This document shows positions 17,398 through 25,301 of a stretch of 64,000 bases of DNA, one piece after another (the first letter of the stretch is position 1; every line of letters begins with the position of its first letter). A model generated the notes under the pieces. That model searched no databases and was not told the DNA's origin. It saw nothing but the letters and a program-made list of their open reading frames with translations. Made by a program: the position numbers and the translations under genes. The stretch is taken from positions 1 to 64,000 of the forward strand of contig JAVBRM010000018.1 in the NCBI GenBank assembly GCA_031548025.1, in the 5' to 3' direction. Source of the stretch: UBA5239 sp031548025 (GTDB taxonomy: Bacteria; Verrucomicrobiota; Lentisphaeria; Victivallales; Victivallaceae).

Positions 17398-17477
17398 AAA
17401 AAGCGACTAAGCAAGATTTAGTTGCAGAAAAAATGGAAAAAATGCTCAGAGAATTAGCTGGAATGCTACCCAAATAA
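17394..17477 (+). CDS. 27-residue coupled mini-protein
   Basis: The frame reads MKKATKQDLVAEKMEKMLRE followed by LAGMLPK and TAA. Its ATG overlaps the stop of the upstream membrane-protein gene (ATGA), and its TAA overlaps the next ATG (TAATG at 17475-17479). Both junctions are classic translational-coupling signals, which is unlikely by chance for so short a frame. The peptide should form an amphipathic helix with alternating basic/acidic and Leu/Met positions. It could be a leader that only carries ribosomes to the next gene, or a functional micro-protein. No family is known to me. Confidence 0.5.
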   Translation: MKKATKQDLVAEKMEKMLRELAGMLPK

Positions 17478-17827
17478 TGAAACAAATTAGCAATATCGAA
17501 AAAATCTTGATCTGCACTCTGTTGCTCACCCTGCTTCTGCTCGGGGTTGCGATTCTGTTTACCGTGAATGATTGTTCATTGGATTATGGGTTTTACACGT
17601 TTCTACGGATTGCGGTAACGGTATCTTTTGGCTGGCTGGCGGTGGTAATCGCATCACCGTACTGGCGCTTTACTCTTGGCGCCGGGGCCGTGCTGTTCAA
17701 TCCGATCATCAAAATTCATCTGGATCAGGAAGTATGGTTATTCTTCGATATCGTGGCGTTTATATTACTGATTGTGGCTTTTGTTTATTATCGGAAATCA
17801 TTATCGAAAAAGGCTGAATTGAAATGA
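17477..17827 (+). CDS. Small integral membrane protein
   Basis: A 116-aa protein with about four hydrophobic segments: ILICTLLLTLLLLGVAILFT (about 10-29), then about 42-60, 65-82 and 87-107, and a basic C-terminal tail. No family is recognised; its size recalls phage holins or the small membrane proteins of conjugative elements. It is coupled to the 27-residue frame upstream (TAATG) and to the recombinase downstream (ATGA at 17824-17827). The four genes are therefore probably made as one unit. Codon use becomes more GC-rich from here into the recombinase. Confidence 0.6.
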   Translation: MKQISNIEKILICTLLLTLLLLGVAILFTVNDCSLDYGFYTFLRIAVTVSFGWLAVVIASPYWRFTLGAGAVLFNPIIKIHLDQEVWLFFDIVAFILLIVAFVYYRKSLSKKAELK

Positions 17828-19311
17828 AATATCTAATTTATGCTCGTGTGTCGCCGAAGGGCTCTGACTTTGAGGGCGACACTTCCATCGGTACGCAGAT
17901 CGATATCTGCCGGGATTATGTGGTCCGTCACGGCAGCGAAGTGTTCGATACCGTCCATGATGAGTTTTACAGCGGCAAGAACCTGGAACGCCCCGGCATC
18001 TCCGAACTGATTCTCCAACTGGAACACCATACCGCGCAGTGGGATTGCCTCTGTGTGTACAACATCAGCCGCCTTACCCGCAACCCGCAGGATATGTACC
18101 GGATCATGTCGCTGCTTGCCTCCAGTAAGAAACGGTTCGTCTCCTGCACTGAACCCGATCTGGATTTTTCCACCAGCCACGGCGAATTGATCATGGGGAT
18201 CATGGCGCACGTGAACCAGTATATCCGCAAAGTGTCCGGACAAAACACCAAAGCCAAAATGGTCAACATCGCCAAACAAGGCCTCTGGCCCGCCGGAGCG
18301 GTGCCGTTCGGCTACTGCCGTCACGAACGCAAAGATAACAAACTCTACATCGATCCGCGTAAAGCGGAAGCCATACGGGATATCTTCAGTTCCTATATCG
18401 CCGGCGACATGCTGAAAGATATCGCATCCCGCCATGGCTTATCGATTCAATACATTCTCGGCACAGTCCTGCGCAACCGGGTCTATCTCGGCCTCTTGCC
18501 CTATGACGGTGAGATTTACCAGGGCCAGCACGAACCAATCATCGACAAAACACTATTCGATCAGGCCCAAGCCAAGCTGCCGTCCAAAAAGCACGGCGAC
18601 GGACACCAGAACCGTCCCAAAGCACAGAAGTATGATTACCTGCTGGCCGGACTTGTCCGCTGCCACTGCGGGCGCTTCATGACCCCCGCCAGCGGCAGGA
18701 ACAAAATCGGCAAGAATTATGCTTATTACAAATGCACGGACCGGATCAGTTGCAATTATACGGTGGCAGCACCGAAAATTGAAGAAAAAGCGATCGAATA
18801 CCTGAAATCCGATGGTCCGACGCCCGGTACCGTCAAAGCCCTGGTTGAGAAATACAAGAAGCGTCTGGAAGAATACCAGCGGGATATCCGCCCTGATCTG
18901 GCGCAGGTATCCGAAGCTCTTAAAAAAGCCTCCGCCGAACGCGAACAAGTTTTCAACATCATGGTATCGGGGCAGTTGAATGAATCAAATGCGTCATTCT
19001 TCAACGAAAAGCTTTCCGGCCTGTCGGCTGAGGTTGAACGCCTGCAGTCGCGCAGGGATTACTTGCAAGGGCAATTGAAAGCCACCGGCGCGGATGTTGA
19101 AGAAATGATCTTTGCAATGTTCGCACAAGTGCGCAGCATCGGTGATGCTTTGGAAAAAGCAGAAAACCGCGCTGGCGTCCGTCAGATATTATCAATGTCG
19201 ATAAATCACATCCAAGCCAAGGAAAGCGGGTCATTCGAGTTCAAATTCACAGAATGGTGTTCGTCTAACTATAAAGAGTGGCTACCTCGCCAGGAGTCGA
19301 ACCTAGACTAA
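17824..19311 (+). CDS. Large serine recombinase
   Basis: A 495-aa site-specific recombinase. The resolvase catalytic domain (about 1-150) starts YLIYARVSPKG with Ser10 as nucleophile. The Recombinase domain (about 160-260, GYCRHERKDNKLYIDPRKAE) follows, then a zinc ribbon with CHCG and a later C-x5-C pair (about 279-308) and a coiled-coil region (about 340-450). These enzymes integrate and excise phages or conjugative elements at att sites without large homology. The last residues, EWLPRQESNLD, are encoded by the antisense of the tRNA-Gln gene. The 3' end of the recombinase thus runs into chromosomal tRNA sequence, suggesting integration at that tRNA. It is coupled to the membrane-protein gene upstream. 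Confidence 0.93.
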   Translation: MKYLIYARVSPKGSDFEGDTSIGTQIDICRDYVVRHGSEVFDTVHDEFYSGKNLERPGISELILQLEHHTAQWDCLCVYNISRLTRNPQDMYRIMSLLASSKKRFVSCTEPDLDFSTSHGELIMGIMAHVNQYIRKVSGQNTKAKMVNIAKQGLWPAGAVPFGYCRHERKDNKLYIDPRKAEAIRDIFSSYIAGDMLKDIASRHGLSIQYILGTVLRNRVYLGLLPYDGEIYQGQHEPIIDKTLFDQAQAKLPSKKHGDGHQNRPKAQKYDYLLAGLVRCHCGRFMTPASGRNKIGKNYAYYKCTDRISCNYTVAAPKIEEKAIEYLKSDGPTPGTVKALVEKYKKRLEEYQRDIRPDLAQVSEALKKASAEREQVFNIMVSGQLNESNASFFNEKLSGLSAEVERLQSRRDYLQGQLKATGADVEEMIFAMFAQVRSIGDALEKAENRAGVRQILSMSINHIQAKESGSFEFKFTEWCSSNYKEWLPRQESNLD

Positions 19312-19352
19312 ATGGACCAAAACCACTTGTGCTGCCATTACACCACGAGGTA
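19279..19352 (-). tRNA. tRNA-Gln(TTG)
   Basis: A 74-base cloverleaf with encoded CCA. The acceptor stem TACCTCG pairs with CGAGGTA. The anticodon stem AGTGG/CCATT (with one G-T pair) encloses the loop TTTTGGT, giving anticodon TTG. The T arm CTAGG-TTCGACT-CCTGG is regular. The 3' half overlaps the last codons of the recombinase on the other strand, marking a likely integration site. Confidence 0.93.
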
Positions 19353-19483
19353 TTGCGGAGCCCTTAATATAGCCTCCTTTGGGGAAATTCCAAATTATGT
19401 TTTGAAATATTTGTAAAAAACTGGCAAAAACCGATTATGGAGGCTATATTATTCAGTTATTATAATATTCAAAAAAGGTAAAT

Positions 19484-20422
19484 ATGAAGAAGAGAAACTG
19501 GAAGGATTATACGAAGCTTGGCGTTTTTGGTTATTTGATGGGAACGGCAAATGTTATTCCGGGGGTGTCCGGGGGAACGGTCGCTTTTATCCTGGGTTTT
19601 TTCAAGGAGTTGATCGAATCGCTGAAGGCGTTTTTCAGCAAAGAAGCGATTGATATGGCTTTGCATTTCCGGATTCGGGAGATGTATGATAAATTGCCGT
19701 GGCGTTTTCTGGCGGCAATCGGTATCGGAGCGGTGCTGGCGGTGGTGTCATTGGCCAAGGTGTTGACTTATCTGTTGAAACATCATCAGTTATTGGTTTA
19801 TGCGTTTTTTATGGGGTTGATTCTGGCTTCGATCATCTGTTGTTTCAAGATGGTGAAAAAATGGAAAGCCGTTTCGGTAATTACCCTGATTCTGGGGATT
19901 CTGGTAGGGTATCTGGTGGTGAGGTTGACGCCGACTCAGACTCCGAGCGTGTGGTGGTGTTACATCGTCTGCGGTGTCATCGCGATTTCGGCGATGATCC
20001 TGCCGGGGATTTCCGGTTCGTTTATGATGTTGGTATTGGGGCAGTATGAAAACTTGCTGGCGGCGGTAAATCCGTCGACTTTGAATATCGGCGTCATTTT
20101 CTGGGTGGGTATCGGGGCGGTACTTGGCCTCGGGACCATGGCGTACTTCTTGAGTTGGCTGTTCCGCAAATACAATGACCCGACAGTGGCGGCGTTGATT
20201 GGATTCATGTTGGGCTCGATCGTCAAACTCTGGCCCTGGCAGGAAGTTACCAGGTCGATGGTGGTCAACAATAAAGAAAAAATTCTCGAAACCAGAATGG
20301 TGTTGCCGTCGACGTTCGACGGGCAGTTCTGGGCGGCGGTCGGCTTGATTATCCTGGGGATTGTGATTACTGTGATGATCGAGTATTTTGCCGCGTCCCA
20401 TGAAGAAGAAAAAGCGGAATAA
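19484..20422 (+). CDS. DUF368 family membrane protein
   Basis: A 312-aa multi-pass membrane protein. The N terminus carries the DUF368 signature MGTANVIPGVSGGTVAFILG, and a second copy of the same type of motif appears as ISAMILPGISGSFMMLVLG near residues 165-183, consistent with an internal duplication. About eight to nine membrane helices are expected. DUF368 proteins include putative undecaprenyl-phosphate or polyprenyl-phosphate translocases, so a role in envelope lipid-carrier recycling is plausible. The start has AAAAAAGG 6 bases upstream. It is followed by lgt after 6 bases, so both probably share an operon. Confidence 0.9.
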   Translation: MKKRNWKDYTKLGVFGYLMGTANVIPGVSGGTVAFILGFFKELIESLKAFFSKEAIDMALHFRIREMYDKLPWRFLAAIGIGAVLAVVSLAKVLTYLLKHHQLLVYAFFMGLILASIICCFKMVKKWKAVSVITLILGILVGYLVVRLTPTQTPSVWWCYIVCGVIAISAMILPGISGSFMMLVLGQYENLLAAVNPSTLNIGVIFWVGIGAVLGLGTMAYFLSWLFRKYNDPTVAALIGFMLGSIVKLWPWQEVTRSMVVNNKEKILETRMVLPSTFDGQFWAAVGLIILGIVITVMIEYFAASHEEEKAE

Positions 20423-20428
20423 CAATAT

Positions 20429-21226
20429 ATGCATCCTATTATTTTTGAAGTCGGTTCATTTGCTCTGCGTGGTTATGGGTTGATGGCGGCGCTGGGCTTT
20501 CTGGCCGGAGTATCGGTCGCCATGCTCAACCGTCAATATGCCAAAGTCACTTCGGATCAACTCAGTACGATTTGTTTCGGGACGATTATCGCCGGGATTG
20601 CCGGTGCGCGGTTGTTTTATGTGGTTCAGTATTGGCACGAATTCAGAGGTGATTTTCTGAAGGTGTTCCGGATCGACCAGGGCGGCTTGGTTTATTATGG
20701 CGGACTTTTCATGGCCACGTTGTTCATCTACCTCTATTGCCGGCGCAATAAGCTGATGATACTGCGGGTGTTGGATCTTTTTGCGCCCAGCTTGGCGCTT
20801 GGACATATGTTCGGAAGAATCGGCTGTTTTCTCACCGGTTGTTGTTTTGGGCATCCGGGTGGCGGGGCTTTGGGAGTGGTTTATCCGCCCGGAAGCGCTC
20901 CGTTTTACAAATACGGCGACGCGGCTTTGCATCCGGTACAGCTTTACGAGGCGGCCATGAATCTGGCGATGTTTCCGGTAATGTTTTATCTGGTCCGGCG
21001 GTGCGGAGCCGGGATTGCCATGTCGTCCTACCTGATCACCTATGGCGTGATCCGTTTCATCGATGAATTTTTCCGGGGAGATCATTCCTCGCCGTTTTTC
21101 TTGGGAATGACCCGGGCGCAGACTATCGGGCTGGTTTTGATTCCGGTCGGAGCGGCTCTGCTGGTCTGGTGTATCAAACGTAACAAAGAAGCTCAAAATG
21201 CAACATCAACTGACAGCAGCAATTGA
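20429..21226 (+). CDS. lgt: Prolipoprotein diacylglyceryl transferase
   Basis: A 265-aa inner-membrane enzyme that transfers diacylglycerol from phosphatidylglycerol to the lipobox Cys of prolipoproteins. It has the Lgt opening (MHPIIFEVGSFALRGYGLMA), the conserved LGHMFGRIGCFLTGCCFG region (Arg near 129), HPVQLYEAAMN and a C-terminal RFIDEFFRGDH. The central motif differs from the usual GRIGNFINGE by having three Cys, a known variant in PVC and other phyla. The 3' end overlaps the pseudouridine synthase start by 29 bases in a different frame. Lipoproteins elsewhere in the window (59955) would be its substrates. Confidence 0.95.
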   Translation: MHPIIFEVGSFALRGYGLMAALGFLAGVSVAMLNRQYAKVTSDQLSTICFGTIIAGIAGARLFYVVQYWHEFRGDFLKVFRIDQGGLVYYGGLFMATLFIYLYCRRNKLMILRVLDLFAPSLALGHMFGRIGCFLTGCCFGHPGGGALGVVYPPGSAPFYKYGDAALHPVQLYEAAMNLAMFPVMFYLVRRCGAGIAMSSYLITYGVIRFIDEFFRGDHSSPFFLGMTRAQTIGLVLIPVGAALLVWCIKRNKEAQNATSTDSSN

Positions 21227-22229
21227 AGATGCCGGTAAACGGCTGGATAAATTTTTGGCGGACAAATTGCCGGAACACTCGCGTTCGGCGCTCCAACGTC
21301 TGATTAAGGACGGCCAGGTAACCTGTGGCGGCAAGGCGTGCGATGCGCCGCGCCGGGAGGTGGCCGCTGATGAAGTATATACCATCGACATTCCCGAGGC
21401 CAACCCATTGGCCCGGCCTTTGGCGGAGGATTTGCCGCTGCCGGTCCTTTTCGAAGACGACTGGATGCTGGTGATCGACAAACCGCCCGGCATGGTGGTG
21501 CATCCGGGAGCCGGCAACAGCGGCGGCACGGTGGTCAACGCCCTGCTGGGGCATTGTCCGGAGCTGGCCGACTGCGACGAAATGAATACTGAGCGTCCGG
21601 GGATTGTTCACCGGCTCGACAAGGATACCTCCGGCTGTCTGGTGATCGCCAAGACGCCGCAGGCGATGGCGCGTTTGTCGGCGGCATTTGCTGACCGCAA
21701 GGTCAAAAAAACCTATCTGGCGCTGGTCAAAGGAGTGCCGAAACAGGTTACCGAGACCATCGAAACCAATATCGGGCGCAGCAGCGGCAACCGTCAGAAA
21801 ATGGCGGTGGTCGAGCGCGGCGGCAAGGAAGCGGTATCGATCTACACCCTGCGGGAATCCGGAAAAATCGGCAAAATATCCGTGAGTTTGCTGGATGTCA
21901 AAATTCTGACCGGGCGTACCCATCAAATCAGGGTGCATCTGGCGTATAAAAACCTGCCGATTGTCGGCGATACGGTTTATGGCGGCAATCAGGCGGTGGA
22001 AGCGCCGCGGCAGATGCTCCATGCCTGGAAGATAACCCTGCCGCATCCCCGCAACGGCCGCAAATTCACTTTTGAGGCTCCCATGCCGGAAGACATGCAG
22101 ACGCTTTGCGATTCGATGACCAATGTGACCAAGCCGCCCGAGCCCCCGAAGAAGAAGAAGCCTGTTTATGACGACGACGATGAATATGATGACGATGATG
22201 TTATCGACTATTCATTGCTGGAGGGATAA
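21198..22229 (+). CDS. RluD-type 23S rRNA pseudouridine synthase with acidic tail
   Basis: A 343-aa enzyme that isomerises uridines in large-subunit rRNA. An S4 RNA-binding domain (about 8-70, AGKRLDKFLADKLPEHSRSA) precedes the RluA-type catalytic domain (about 85-300), with GIVHRLDKDTSGCLVIAKT carrying the catalytic Asp and a later GRTHQIRVHL motif. After residue 300 there is an extra Pro/Lys segment and then a long run of Asp, Glu and Tyr before IDYSLLEG. That tail is not part of the family core. It starts inside lgt (29-base overlap) and is followed by the LD-carboxypeptidase start after one base. Confidence 0.92.
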   Translation: MQHQLTAAIEDAGKRLDKFLADKLPEHSRSALQRLIKDGQVTCGGKACDAPRREVAADEVYTIDIPEANPLARPLAEDLPLPVLFEDDWMLVIDKPPGMVVHPGAGNSGGTVVNALLGHCPELADCDEMNTERPGIVHRLDKDTSGCLVIAKTPQAMARLSAAFADRKVKKTYLALVKGVPKQVTETIETNIGRSSGNRQKMAVVERGGKEAVSIYTLRESGKIGKISVSLLDVKILTGRTHQIRVHLAYKNLPIVGDTVYGGNQAVEAPRQMLHAWKITLPHPRNGRKFTFEAPMPEDMQTLCDSMTNVTKPPEPPKKKKPVYDDDDEYDDDDVIDYSLLEG

Positions 22230-22230
22230 A

Positions 22231-23082
22231 ATGCATGTGGCCGTTATCGCGCCGGCCGGTCCGCTGAGTCCGGAGAAGATAACTGCCGGAAAGGCATATC
22301 TGGAAAGTCGCGGCTTCGAAGTAACTTTGATGCCGCATGTCGGGGCAGGGACCTCCGAGAAATATCTTTCCGCCGATATCGCACAACGGGTATCGGATAT
22401 CCACGAAGCCTGGAGTAATCCGGATATCAGTATAATTGTTTGCACACGTGGCGGTTACGGAAGCGGCCAATTGCTGCCTTTTCTAGATTGGGATCTGCTG
22501 AGGTCGCGTCCGCTGCCGGTGATCGGCCTGAGTGATATTACCGCGTTGCACCTGGGCATGCTGAAAAACGGAGCCGGGATTCCGGTGTCCGGTCCGATGC
22601 TGGGACGCTTGGCGGAACTGGATGACTTTACTCGTGAATCTCTCGAAGCGGCATTCCAGGAGGTCGACACTCCGGTTCCGGCGACGCTGGTCAAAGGAGG
22701 GGCGGATTTCCTGGCTTTGCCTCGGGCGCTGAACCTGACGGTAGCGGCGTCGCTGTGCGGCACCGGCTATATGCCGGATTTGAGCGGTTCCTTCTTGATT
22801 CTCGAAGATATCGGCGAGTATTCCTACCGGATAGAGCGTTGTCTGACCCAACTTCATCAAAATGGAATATTCGAGCATTGCGCCGGGGTGGCTTTCGGTC
22901 AATTCACTGATTGCGGAGACCCCGCGGAGATCAAACAGATTATCCGTAAATATGCGGAAATGATTCCCGGTCCGGTCTGGAAAGACCTGCCGTTCGGGCA
23001 TGAACCGAGAACCGTTTCTTTCAACTGGTTGAAGCCGGTGGAGAATTGTTCAGGAACACTTACCGTTCGCGGCGGTCGATAA
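22231..23082 (+). CDS. LD-carboxypeptidase (peptidase family S66)
   Basis: A 283-aa enzyme that removes the terminal D-Ala from murein tetrapeptides during cell-wall recycling. Family S66 features are present: TRGGYGSGQLLPFLDW, the nucleophile in IGLSDITALH (Ser101), ILEDIGE (Glu192) and FGHEPR (His257), a Ser-Glu-His triad. The start at 22231 is chosen because GGAGGG lies just upstream and residues MHVAVIAPAGP form the usual N terminus. It follows the pseudouridine synthase by one base. Its 3' end overlaps the end of the phenylacetate-CoA ligase gene on the opposite strand by 23 bases. Confidence 0.92.
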   Translation: MHVAVIAPAGPLSPEKITAGKAYLESRGFEVTLMPHVGAGTSEKYLSADIAQRVSDIHEAWSNPDISIIVCTRGGYGSGQLLPFLDWDLLRSRPLPVIGLSDITALHLGMLKNGAGIPVSGPMLGRLAELDDFTRESLEAAFQEVDTPVPATLVKGGADFLALPRALNLTVAASLCGTGYMPDLSGSFLILEDIGEYSYRIERCLTQLHQNGIFEHCAGVAFGQFTDCGDPAEIKQIIRKYAEMIPGPVWKDLPFGHEPRTVSFNWLKPVENCSGTLTVRGGR

Positions 23083-24385
23083 CCCGTTTGGCCTTGCCTT
23101 CGCTACGCTGAATCGTCTGTGGTGCGACCAATTTTACCTTGACCCGCAAGCCGATGACATGCTCGATTGACGAGGAAATAGCCTGCTGCAGTTTTTCGAG
23201 TTCGCGGATCTGGTCGTTGAACATCTTTTCGGTAATTTCGACGTCGACTTCGATCTGATCCAGGCCGTGTTCTGTAAAGACGATAATGTTATAATGCGGC
23301 TGGGTGCCTTCGACCGCCAGCAGGGCGGATTCGATCTGCGACGGGAAGACGTTCACTCCGCGGATAATCATCATATCGTCGGTCCGGCTGCTGATACGCT
23401 GGATGCGGCGAATGGTCCGACCACATGAGCATTTTTCGGGAATCAGACAGGAAATGTCGCGGGTCCGGTAACGGAGCAACGGCATGCCGGTTTTGTTGAT
23501 GGTCGAGAACACCAGTTCGCCGGTTTGGCCGTCGGGCAGCACTTCGCCGGTGTCCGGATCGATGATTTCCGGATAGAAGTTGTCTTCGAACACGTGGAGC
23601 CCTTCACCATGGCCGCAGCTGATCGCCACTCCGGGACCGGAAATCTCCGAGAGCCCGTAAATGTCATGCGCGGCAATGCCGGCGCCTTTTTCGATGTGGG
23701 CGCGCATTTCCGGCGTCCAGGGTTCCGCGCCGAAGATGCCCACACGCAGCGGCAGGGCTTTCATATCGATGCCGCACTCGGTGGCTTTTTCCATCAGGAA
23801 AGTGAAGTAGCTGGGGGTACAGCAGATGACCGTGACCCCGAAATCCTGCATGACCATAATCTGGCGCTGGGTATTGCCGGAGGAGGTCGGAACGACAGTG
23901 GCGCCGAGAAATTCGCCGCCGTAATGTGCGCCCAGGCCGCCGGTGAAAAGTCCATAACCGTAGGATACCTGGATGACGTCGTGACTGGTGACCCCGCAAG
24001 CCGCCATGCTGCGACCCATCGACTCGGTCCAGACATCCAAGTCGTGCTGGGTGTAGGCTACCACAATCGGTTTGCCGGTGGTGCCGCTGGAAGCATGTAG
24101 ACGGATAATGTCTTTCATGGGAGCGGAGCAGAGTCCGAAAGGATAAGTATCACGCAGATCAAATTTGGTTGAAAACGGAATTTTAGACAGGTCTTCAAGT
24201 TTTTTCACATCGGCCGGTTTCAGTTTCAGTTCATCCATTCGTTCACGGAACAGCTTGACATTGTCATAACAGCGCTGGACCGTCTGGCGAAGGCGGGTGA
24301 GTTGCAGATCACGGAGATAGCCCGGCTCAAGGTAATCCTTGGCACTGACATCATCATTCGAGGGGGTAATTTTTACTTCAGACAT
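23060..24385 (-). CDS. paaK: Phenylacetate-CoA ligase
   Basis: A 441-aa member of the adenylate-forming family that makes CoA thioesters from phenylacetate or similar aryl acids. The P-loop-like ASSGTTGKP is at about 98-106, YGLSEISGPG at about 245, and the hinge region RTDDMMIIRGVNVFPSQIES near 345. The start is the ATG at 24385, with GGAG 7 bases upstream. No other phenylacetate catabolic genes are near. In anaerobes this ligase often works with indolepyruvate or 2-oxoacid oxidoreductases in aromatic amino acid fermentation, a plausible role here. Confidence 0.93.
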   Translation of the reverse strand: MSEVKITPSNDDVSAKDYLEPGYLRDLQLTRLRQTVQRCYDNVKLFRERMDELKLKPADVKKLEDLSKIPFSTKFDLRDTYPFGLCSAPMKDIIRLHASSGTTGKPIVVAYTQHDLDVWTESMGRSMAACGVTSHDVIQVSYGYGLFTGGLGAHYGGEFLGATVVPTSSGNTQRQIMVMQDFGVTVICCTPSYFTFLMEKATECGIDMKALPLRVGIFGAEPWTPEMRAHIEKGAGIAAHDIYGLSEISGPGVAISCGHGEGLHVFEDNFYPEIIDPDTGEVLPDGQTGELVFSTINKTGMPLLRYRTRDISCLIPEKCSCGRTIRRIQRISSRTDDMMIIRGVNVFPSQIESALLAVEGTQPHYNIIVFTEHGLDQIEVDVEITEKMFNDQIRELEKLQQAISSSIEHVIGLRVKVKLVAPQTIQRSEGKAKRVIDRRER

Positions 24386-24446
24386 AGTTAACTCCAAACC
24401 AAATTCAAAACATATAACTTAGCATGCGCTTGGAGTTTTTGCAAAT

Positions 24447-24478
24447 AAAAAAGCGGGAACCTTTGATAAGATTCCCGC
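24447..24478 (-). terminator. Rho-independent terminator of the RRM gene
   Basis: On the minus strand a 7-bp stem (GCGGGAA/TTCCCGC, at 24472-24478 and 24453-24459) with an 11-12-base loop is followed by a run of T (24447-24452). It lies 36 bases past the RRM stop and separates it from paaK. Confidence 0.85.
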
Positions 24479-24513
24479 CAATTCTGAAAAATCAGAAATA
24501 ATTCCAACTGGAA

Positions 24514-24852
24514 TTAGAAGCGACGATGTCCGCCGCCGTTGCCACGGCCTTCGCCGCCGCCAAAACCGCGACCTTCGCCGCCGCCGAAATTGCGCCGTGG
24601 GGGACGCTCTTCGCGCGGACGGGCTTCGTTGACTTTGAGTTCGCGACCGCCGAAGCTGTTGCCGTTGATTGCGGCGATAGCGGCTTTGGCTTCGTCGGCG
24701 TTGTTCATTTCAACAAAGCCGAAACCTTTCGGACGACCGGTTTCACGGTCCATGACCAGACGAGCGCTGGCTACTGCGCCATAAGCGCCGAAAGTTTCTT
24801 TCAGTTCTTCTTCACTCATCGAGTACGGCATGTTTCCAACATAGATATTCAT
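24514..24852 (-). CDS. RNA-binding protein with one RRM and a Gly-rich tail
   Basis: A 112-aa protein with a single RNA recognition motif (about 1-78): RNP2 is NIYVGNM and RNP1 KGFGFVEM, each with the aromatic residues that stack on RNA bases. The tail (about 85-112) is rich in Gly, Arg and Glu (GGGEGRGFGGGEGRG). Such small RRM proteins are common in cyanobacteria and the PVC group and behave like cold-shock RNA chaperones. The ATG at 24852 with AAAGGGG upstream is the start; a longer in-frame extension lacks a site. It is transcribed alone, with its own terminator. Confidence 0.93.
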   Translation of the reverse strand: MNIYVGNMPYSMSEEELKETFGAYGAVASARLVMDRETGRPKGFGFVEMNNADEAKAAIAAINGNSFGGRELKVNEARPREERPPRRNFGGGEGRGFGGGEGRGNGGGHRRF

Positions 24853-25301
24853 TGATATCCCCTTTTTTACGCCTTCCTCCAACTTATAACTTGTTTTTGT
24901 TCTTTTACCACAGGCGGAATACCGGATAGACAGGAAGGAAGGCGATGCTGCGACCATCTGGGAATCTCTCTGCGGAATATATCCTAAACTTTTATAAAAA
25001 AGTGAGGAATCTGGATGACAAACCGGCGAGCGGTTTTACTGGAAGACACGCAATTCAAATAAAACATTCCTTAATCATGCTTTGTCGCCACCCATTTCTC
25101 CAACAGCCTTACTCTAGCTGCACTTACATCAAAATGCGACAAAACTTAACTATCTATTGATTATACAGCATATTAACGCAAATTGCAACTACTTATGAAA
25201 AAAAATTCTTCTTTTTATCATAATTTCATATTTGAATAAGGTTATTCATTTGATATATTAAATGAAAAGACTATTCTAATTCTCAAAAGGAGGTTTGTCA
25301 A
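24853..25301. other. Intergenic region between the RRM and GH2 genes
   Basis: A 449-base stretch holding divergent upstream regions. A 71-codon plus frame (24945-25160) is not convincing. The right part is AT-rich and contains the perfect inverted repeat listed separately and a possible promoter, TTGATA (25250-25255) with TATTCT (25272-25277). Nothing else is recognised. Confidence 0.5.
25233..25248. promoter_or_regulatory. 16-bp palindrome, likely operator for the GH2 operon
   Basis: TGAATAA and TTATTCA form a perfect inverted repeat with a 2-base centre, ending 2 bases before a TTGATA-like -35 and 54 bases before the GH2 start. The regulator is not in the adjacent genes. Confidence 0.45.
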
